Below are positions 5,422 to 10,586 of a DNA stretch of 10,586 bases, one piece after another. The translations under genes were made by a program, and so were the position numbers. A model generated the notes under the pieces. That model made no database searches and had not been told where the DNA came from. It saw nothing but the letters and a program-made list of their open reading frames with translations. Each line of letters begins with the position of its first letter. Position 1 is the first letter of the stretch. The stretch spans positions 1 through 10,586 of the forward strand of contig JAFZZD010000008.1 of the NCBI GenBank assembly GCA_017615955.1, written 5' to 3'. The stretch is from Victivallales bacterium (GTDB lineage: Bacteria; Verrucomicrobiota; Lentisphaeria; Oligosphaerales; Oligosphaeraceae).

Positions 5422-6367
5422 ACGCTGCCTAGTATTGACAGGTCCCACTGCCAGCGGAAAGACACGACTTGCGGTTGCTTTGGCGAGGCGTTTCGGCGGG
5501 GAGATTGTCAGCGCCGATTCCAGGCAGGTGTTCAAGGGGCTGGACATTGGCACCGGCAAGGACCTGGATGAATATTCAGCTGGCGGGGAACCGGTCAAAT
5601 ACCATCTCATTGATGTGGTGGAGCCAAGCCAGGACTTCAATTTGTTCGTGTATCTGCATTTTGCAAAGGCGGCATTGGAGGATATCTGGGGCAGGGGAAT
5701 GCTGCCGATCGTGTGCGGCGGCACGCCACTCTACATAAAGGCGCTGCTGGAGGGATATGACCAGGAAGGCGGTTCACCAGACATGGACTTCAGGCGGGAA
5801 ATGGAGGGAAAGAGCCGCGAGGAGCTTGTCCAGCTGCTCAAGGAAAAGGCCTCGCCCCGTTTGTATGAGAGGACGGACAAGACACAGGTACGCCGCATAG
5901 TCCGTGCATTGGAGCTGGCAGTGAACGGCTGCACCGTTGAGCCAGTTCCATTTGTGAAGGATGCATTGGTGATGGCTCCGTATTTTACCCGGGCTGAACT
6001 TCATTCCAGGATCGAGCAGCGTCTGGATGCGCGTCTTGGAGCTGGTCTGCTGGAAGAGGCGAGGCACCTTAATGAGCAGGGCTTGAGCCTGGAGCGCATG
6101 GAATGGCTGGGGCTGGAGTACCGCTTTGCCGCCAGGTATCTTGCCGGCAAATTGACCTTCCCAGAAATGCGTGAGCAGCTTCTTGCGCACATACGGCAGT
6201 TCTGCAAGAGGCAGGATGGTTGGTTTCGCAAACTGGAACGGGATGGGCATGACATTTACTGGCTGCCAAATGGCGATTCGGCAATGGCGGAGGAACTGGT
6301 CCAGAAATGGCTTGCCAATGAGCCATTGCCGCCGCCGGAGTTTCGGCTTGACAATATCAGGTATTAG
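5411..6367 (+). CDS. miaA: tRNA dimethylallyltransferase MiaA (divergent form)
   Basis: A 318-aa enzyme that transfers a dimethylallyl group from DMAPP to N6 of A37 in tRNAs reading UNN codons. Motifs: P-loop GPTASGKT (11-18), SADSRQV with the likely general base D36, LDIGTGKD (44-51), HLIDVVEPSQDF (65-76), GGTPLYIKALL (103-113), VRRIVRALEL (160-169) and FCKRQDGWFRK (264-274). Some stretches depart from the textbook form: LDIGTGK instead of MDIGTAK, and GLEYR (234-238) where IGY(K/R)E is usual. The ATG at 5411 is chosen because family homology begins here; the frame is open further upstream to 5195, but that part is only the shadow of cdaR. GAGAAGGG at 5401-5408 is close upstream. Confidence 0.92.
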   Translation: MTSERCLVLTGPTASGKTRLAVALARRFGGEIVSADSRQVFKGLDIGTGKDLDEYSAGGEPVKYHLIDVVEPSQDFNLFVYLHFAKAALEDIWGRGMLPIVCGGTPLYIKALLEGYDQEGGSPDMDFRREMEGKSREELVQLLKEKASPRLYERTDKTQVRRIVRALELAVNGCTVEPVPFVKDALVMAPYFTRAELHSRIEQRLDARLGAGLLEEARHLNEQGLSLERMEWLGLEYRFAARYLAGKLTFPEMREQLLAHIRQFCKRQDGWFRKLERDGHDIYWLPNGDSAMAEELVQKWLANEPLPPPEFRLDNIRY

Positions 6368-6373
6368 TTGGCC

Positions 6374-7555
6374 ATGCTACCCAAATGCAAAACATTGCTG
6401 TTATTGATGATGCTTTCCCTGCTGCTGGCAGGGCAGGGCTTCATTGAGCCTGCCCCATGCAGCAAAGTCTATGTCGCGAAGGTGATAGTTCTGCTTGACG
6501 ATGCAGGGCAGCACCGCAATCTGCCTTTGTCTGTCAGTAGTTTGTCATGGCATCCTGATGGCAAAACCTTGCTGGTGGATTTCAAGGGTGTCAATGGATA
6601 TTATCGTGTTGCGCAGTTGTTCCCAATGGGGGGAGGGGCATCGAGACTGAAATATTTGACGGATATGCGTGTGCCAGGAGACACCCGTTTTCACAATGGT
6701 AATCCGCGCTGGCTTCCAAATGGCGAGGGCTTCCTGTTTTCGGGGCAGAACCACGACATGAATGAACTGGCCAGCTCCGAACCTGGGTATGGCTTTGGAT
6801 GCCACATATACTTTGGAGACAAGGCAGGCAAGTCCTTTGTAAATCTCACAGACATGCGGCTGGCAAAAAGGGAGCTTGTAGGCTATGCCATGCCAATTGC
6901 CGCGCCTGATGCAAACATGCTGTTCTGGACCGAGTGCCGCAAGGACAGGCTTACCTCTTCATCTTGGGGACGGCGCAGGATAAGCCAGGCCAGCTTCAAA
7001 ATGGAGAATGGCAGCCCAAAGCTGGAGAATGTGCGGGACATAACCCCTGACGCATTGCGCAAGGCTTTTGTTGAGACATCAGATTGCAAGGCGGGACAGC
7101 TTCTGTATTCCGCCAGTGCAGATGAAAGCCAGTGGTATGGGATGGACGTGTTTGCCCAGAAGGTTTCTGGCAAAGGCAAAAACGAACCCAGAAATCTCAC
7201 CAACGATGCCACGGCACTGGATCGCTTCCCCGTCTTTTCGCCAAATGCAAAGAAGCTGGCATGGTCTTCCACCAGGGAATTTGACACTTCGTATTTTGGC
7301 GTTGACAGTTCACGCTGGCAAAGTGAACTGCGTTCTGAATTGTGGATCATGGAGGCGGACGGAAGGGACAGGCAGCGCATTACGTATTTCAACCAGAAGG
7401 GTCATGAGCATTATATGTCGCCCAATGGCGCGTATGTCTATATGGTGGCTTGGCATCCAAAATTTGACAATTTCATAGCCTTGGTCTTGCGCAAGCCAGA
7501 GCAGGATCATGTCTCATCGTCGGTGCTGTTGCTTGAACTTGGCATTAGGAAATAA
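6374..7555 (+). CDS. Exported TolB-like beta-propeller protein
   Basis: A 393-aa protein with a signal peptide (Lys-containing n-region, hydrophobic stretch at about 7-19, no lipobox cysteine), so probably periplasmic. The rest carries repeated PD40/WD40-like blades seen as W-x-P-x-G-K and related turns: SWHPDGKTLLV (58-68), RWLPNGEGFLFSG (112-124), FPVFSPNAKKLAW (285-297) with ELWIMEADGRDRQRIT (322-337), and MSPNGAYVYMVAW (348-360). The NLT-x-D-to-FSP blade is the hallmark of TolB-type propellers. It is not TolB itself by context: no tolQ, tolR, tolA or pal is near. Function unknown; protein or glycan binding is plausible. It starts six bases after the miaA stop, with a weak ribosome site. 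A TTG at 6368 would add two residues. Confidence 0.7.
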   Translation: MLPKCKTLLLLMMLSLLLAGQGFIEPAPCSKVYVAKVIVLLDDAGQHRNLPLSVSSLSWHPDGKTLLVDFKGVNGYYRVAQLFPMGGGASRLKYLTDMRVPGDTRFHNGNPRWLPNGEGFLFSGQNHDMNELASSEPGYGFGCHIYFGDKAGKSFVNLTDMRLAKRELVGYAMPIAAPDANMLFWTECRKDRLTSSSWGRRRISQASFKMENGSPKLENVRDITPDALRKAFVETSDCKAGQLLYSASADESQWYGMDVFAQKVSGKGKNEPRNLTNDATALDRFPVFSPNAKKLAWSSTREFDTSYFGVDSSRWQSELRSELWIMEADGRDRQRITYFNQKGHEHYMSPNGAYVYMVAWHPKFDNFIALVLRKPEQDHVSSSVLLLELGIRK

Positions 7556-7558
7556 AAA

Positions 7559-8899
7559 ATGGAAATGAATGTTGAAAAATCAAGTTGGAGTTCTTGTATA
7601 TCCAAGGTCAGTTTCCTGCTGTTGACCGTGTTTCTGCTGGCCTCTGTGATTTATCTTCTGCGCAATGTGCTTCACGCCATAGTGCTTGCTGCGTTTCTGG
7701 CGGTGATATTAAGTCCCATCTACAGGCGTTTCCTTGGCTGGATACGTCGCATCACCCTGGTTTTGGCCTTGCGTGGGCGCAAGAAGCGTGGTGTGCCGCC
7801 AAGTGCCGCGCGTCGATACGAGAGCCGGTCACGCTGGATTGCATCATTGCTGATGGTGCTTCTGGTGTTTTGCTTCATTACTGTTCCCGTGGGGTATCTT
7901 GTCATAAGCGTTGCAAGCCAGGGAAGACGCACCATTCCTTCCGCAGAACGATGGGTGAGGGAGGATTTCCCGCAGAAAATGGAGACACTTCGCGTCAAAT
8001 ACGGCAAGAACCGCTATGTGGTCAAGCTCATGGAGCTGCTAGGGAAAATTGAGTTGCCGGATGAGGCGGTGGAGGGTGGAGAGCAAAGTCAGGTCATGGA
8101 ATTGCCGCCACGTGAGGAGGATATTGATGAGGTCGAGGATGCCAAGGAGGCAGTCAAGAAAGTTTCGCCCGAAGAGATGTCCAGGCGGGTCAGCGAAAAG
8201 ATGGTGGGCTTGCTGCGCATGGTCTTGAACCAGATTGGACAGTGGAGCCTGAAGATACTTTCCCGCACATGGATTACCGTGTTCAATTTCTTCATCATGC
8301 TTTTTGTCATGTTCCACTTCTTCCATGATGGCAAGACAATATGGCGCTATTTGAAGAACATATCTCCTTTGGGGGACGAGGAGCAGCGCCGAGTCACCAC
8401 GCGCATAAAGGAAATATCACGTGCCGTTTCATTCAGCATATTCGGCACGGCCTTCCTGCAGGGGAGCCTGGCCATGTTATTCTTCAGCATAGTGGGAATA
8501 CCTGCCCTGTTCTGGGGCTTCATGCTGGGATTGTGCTCCATAATCCCAATTGTGGGCACAGGTTTGATATGGGTGCCGGCGACAATATATTTGTACCTTA
8601 ATGGACAGATATGGAAGGCAATCTTCATCCTTGTCACCTGCGGAGGCATAACTTCCAACATCGACAGTCTGCTGCGCCCCCTGCTCATGAAGCAGGGCGG
8701 CAATACGGGAATGTCATATCTGGTCCTGTTTTTCTCCGTGCTGGGAGGATTGCAGACATTTGGTCTGGTTGGCGTCATATATGGACCGCTGATCATGGGC
8801 ATTTGCGGAATATGCCTGCTTATATTCAGCACGCAGTTCAAAGCCGGTTCCCATTTGAGGGAAGAACCCGTTGAAGAAGTAGTGGAGGAACAGCCATGA
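7559..8899 (+). CDS. AI-2E family transporter-like membrane protein
   Basis: A 446-aa protein of the AI-2E/PerM/YdiK family (membrane exporters; roles proposed include autoinducer-2 export and ion antiport). Hydrophobic segments lie at about 18-34, 37-53, 94-118, 236-256, 290-312, 313-341, 384-400 and 402-425, giving about eight spans. Family marks are IIPIVGTGLIWVP (328-340), SNIDSLLRPLLM (366-377) and GLVGVIYGPLI (402-412). The soluble stretch between the third and fourth spans holds a strongly acidic, low-complexity section (about 165-206), and the C-terminus is Glu-rich. AGGAAA (7547-7552) serves the ATG at 7559, three bases after the preceding stop. The stop overlaps the lgt start (ATGA). 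The substrate cannot be told from sequence. Confidence 0.85.
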   Translation: MEMNVEKSSWSSCISKVSFLLLTVFLLASVIYLLRNVLHAIVLAAFLAVILSPIYRRFLGWIRRITLVLALRGRKKRGVPPSAARRYESRSRWIASLLMVLLVFCFITVPVGYLVISVASQGRRTIPSAERWVREDFPQKMETLRVKYGKNRYVVKLMELLGKIELPDEAVEGGEQSQVMELPPREEDIDEVEDAKEAVKKVSPEEMSRRVSEKMVGLLRMVLNQIGQWSLKILSRTWITVFNFFIMLFVMFHFFHDGKTIWRYLKNISPLGDEEQRRVTTRIKEISRAVSFSIFGTAFLQGSLAMLFFSIVGIPALFWGFMLGLCSIIPIVGTGLIWVPATIYLYLNGQIWKAIFILVTCGGITSNIDSLLRPLLMKQGGNTGMSYLVLFFSVLGGLQTFGLVGVIYGPLIMGICGICLLIFSTQFKAGSHLREEPVEEVVEEQP

Positions 8900-9666
8900 T
8901 ACAGATCAATCCAGTTTTCTTTACACTAGGTCCAATTTGCATACGCTGGTATGGCCTGATGGCGGCTCTTGGCCTGGTTGCGGCATACATCGTGCTGGTC
9001 AAGCGCACAAAGAAGTATTCGTTTACATCCAATGATGTGTCGGACATGGTCTTCTGGATTGTGCTGGCTGGCTTTGTTGGCGCCAGGCTGCTCTATGTGA
9101 TCCGCTACTGGAACGATGTGTTTTGCAATGACTTCATGGAGATATTCCGAGTCTATAATGGCGGGCTGGTATTTTTGGGCGGCCTGGGCTTGTCCATTTT
9201 GGCAGGACTGCTTCTGGCTCGCATCCGCAAATGGAATCTGGGCACCATGACTGACTTTATCGCCCCCTCGCTTCCAATAGGACATGCCTTCGGGCGCATG
9301 GGATGCCTGCTTAACGGATGCTGCTATGGCTTCCATTACGAAGGACCGCTTTCCTTCAAATACGAATATAGCCTTTATCCATCATTCCCGCTTCAGGGCG
9401 TCGCATTTCTGGTGAATATAGGCCTGGGTGCATTGATACTATATCTTGAAACAAAAAAGATATTCGATAATAGGCGTTTTTTGCTATATATGCTTCTATA
9501 CAGTGTACTGCGCTTTGTGTTGGAATTCGGGCGTGGCGATTATCCCCAGGAGCAGTTGCTATGGGGATTGACCCCGGCGCAGATCACCTGCCTCTGGCTT
9601 TTGCCGCTGACAATTGTTGTTTGGCTTGGGCTTGACTATCTATGGAAAACGAAAAAGTCCAAGTGA
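8896..9666 (+). CDS. lgt: Prolipoprotein diacylglyceryl transferase
   Basis: A 256-aa inner-membrane enzyme that moves diacylglycerol from phosphatidylglycerol onto the lipobox cysteine of prolipoproteins, the first step of lipoprotein maturation. About seven membrane segments are visible. Signatures: IRWYGLM (16-22), NGGLVFLGGL (88-97), HAFGRMGCLLNGCCYG (130-145, containing the essential arginine R134) and VLRFVLEFGRGDY (204-216, the second conserved arginine region). The GGLVFLGG version lacks the histidine found at this place in E. coli, as in many other phyla. No lspA or lnt is in the window. The start shares ATGA with the upstream stop, and the gene overlaps the following one by 25 bp. 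Confidence 0.95.
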   Translation: MIQINPVFFTLGPICIRWYGLMAALGLVAAYIVLVKRTKKYSFTSNDVSDMVFWIVLAGFVGARLLYVIRYWNDVFCNDFMEIFRVYNGGLVFLGGLGLSILAGLLLARIRKWNLGTMTDFIAPSLPIGHAFGRMGCLLNGCCYGFHYEGPLSFKYEYSLYPSFPLQGVAFLVNIGLGALILYLETKKIFDNRRFLLYMLLYSVLRFVLEFGRGDYPQEQLLWGLTPAQITCLWLLPLTIVVWLGLDYLWKTKKSK

Positions 9667-10580
9667 TTCTGGATGAGGCAAGCGAGGGCTTGAGGCTGGA
9701 TGTGGTCTTGTCCCGTCTTGTGCCTGAAGTCAGTCGCAATGCCATACAGCGCCTGATTCGCGCAGGGGAGATTACTGTATGCGGGGAAGCCTTTTCCCCA
9801 TCACGCAAGGCAAGCACTGGTGACATCCTTGAATATTCACCAGAAGTTTTGCAGGAAAAGATTGCACCAGAGGATATTCCCCTGGATATCCTCTATGAAG
9901 ACCAGCATATTCTGGTGATCAACAAGGCGGCTGGGCTAGTGGTGCATCCAAATGCCCATGAGAAAAGCGGAACCCTGGTCAATGCGCTTCTGGCCCATTG
10001 CCCGGATGTGGATTTCCAGGAGATGATGGACTATGACGAGCGCCCAGGCATTGTGCATAGGCTGGACAAATATACCACAGGCGTCCTGGTGGTGGCGAAG
10101 AACCGCCAGGCCAGCGACAAGCTGCGGGAGGACTTCAAACAGCATTTGCTGCGCAAGACATATCTGGCAATTGTTGCGGGAAGGCCAGAGAAACTAAGCG
10201 GCGAGATTCGCCTGCCAATTGGCAGGGATCCCGTCAGCAAGTCGAAGATGTGCGTCTTGCAAACAGGAAAGGAGGCGTGGACGGAATACCGCACGGTGGC
10301 CTCGAAGCATGGGGCTTCCGTGGTGAAAATACGGCTGCATACTGGTCGCACGCATCAGATCCGTGTGCATTTCGCCGCCATGGGCAATCCCGTATTGGGA
10401 GACGTGGTGTATGGCATGAAGCCAGAACAGGAGCCATACCATGCGCCACGCCAGATGCTGCACGCATGGAAACTCGCCTTCAGGCATCCAGTCAGCAACA
10501 AGTCAATGCAGTTCTGCGCACCATTGCCCTCTGATTTTCTGGAGGCACTCGCCGCGCTTGGCATCGGTGCGCCACCATAA
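9642..10580 (+). CDS. RluA-family pseudouridine synthase (RluD/RluC-like)
   Basis: A 312-aa RNA-modifying enzyme converting uridines to pseudouridine, probably in 23S rRNA. An N-terminal S4 RNA-binding domain (about 15-68; SRNAIQRLIRAGEITV) is followed by the catalytic domain. Motif II, GIVHRLDKYTTGVLVVAKN (136-154), carries the catalytic Asp D142; RLHTGRTHQIRVH (231-243) and HPVSNK are also typical. The S4-plus-RluA layout and length fit RluD, but RluC and other members look alike, so no symbol is given. The start lies 25 bp inside lgt, with a poor ribosome site, suggesting coupling. After the TAA stop the window ends in GTGGAC. Confidence 0.92.
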   Translation: MENEKVQVILDEASEGLRLDVVLSRLVPEVSRNAIQRLIRAGEITVCGEAFSPSRKASTGDILEYSPEVLQEKIAPEDIPLDILYEDQHILVINKAAGLVVHPNAHEKSGTLVNALLAHCPDVDFQEMMDYDERPGIVHRLDKYTTGVLVVAKNRQASDKLREDFKQHLLRKTYLAIVAGRPEKLSGEIRLPIGRDPVSKSKMCVLQTGKEAWTEYRTVASKHGASVVKIRLHTGRTHQIRVHFAAMGNPVLGDVVYGMKPEQEPYHAPRQMLHAWKLAFRHPVSNKSMQFCAPLPSDFLEALAALGIGAPP

Positions 10581-10586
10581 GTGGAC
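10581..10586. repeat. Probable start of another heptamer array at the right edge
   Basis: The six bases after the TAA stop of the last gene read GTGGAC, the core of the heptamers at the left edge (GTGGACA/GTGGACT). As with the leftward racemase gene, the repeat would begin directly at a stop codon. Only six bases are visible, so this rests on the analogy. Confidence 0.35.

Overview
The window looks like chromosomal core DNA from a bacterium with a Gram-negative-type envelope. It carries lgt, an exported TolB-like propeller protein and a membrane diadenylate cyclase with its YbbR partner. GC content looks moderate, and many gene junctions overlap by a few bases. The pairing of housekeeping genes with GGACAGT/GGACTGT-type heptamer arrays and hairpins between genes makes me think of the PVC/Lentisphaerota side of the tree. 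That is an impression only; nothing in the sequence proves it.

Layout. Positions 1-128 hold short tandem heptamer arrays flanking two strong hairpins, directly against the stop codon of a leftward gene (129-1403) for a LarA-type nickel-dependent 2-hydroxyacid racemase. A divergent intergenic region (1404-1795) follows. It holds an ~127-bp palindromic element (1508-1634) with near-identical inverted ends and two internal hairpins, one of which competes with the ends for the same bases. From 1796 to 10580 there is one rightward run of nine recognised genes plus one candidate small ORF: an M55 (DppA-type) D-aminopeptidase, folP, cdaA, the small ORF, cdaR/ybbR, miaA, a TolB-like propeller protein, an AI-2E-family membrane protein, lgt and an RluA-family pseudouridine synthase. 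Genes abut or overlap (4, 11, 4 and 25 bp). The only gap of note (118 bp, cdaA to cdaR) is mostly filled by the small ORF. I see no internal terminator, so this is probably one transcription unit. The last six bases, straight after the final stop, again read GTGGAC, so the right edge probably enters another heptamer array.

Functionally, the run joins folate synthesis (FolP), c-di-AMP synthesis and its regulator (CdaA/CdaR), tRNA and probably rRNA modification (MiaA, RluA family), lipoprotein maturation (Lgt) and D-amino peptide hydrolysis (M55). folP-cdaA-cdaR is a known neighbourhood, and the other genes look like housekeeping passengers. I found no defence system, mobile-element protein, tRNA, rRNA or CRISPR array. 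The least explained parts are the heptamer/hairpin block, the 127-bp palindromic element and the 34-codon ORF between cdaA and cdaR.
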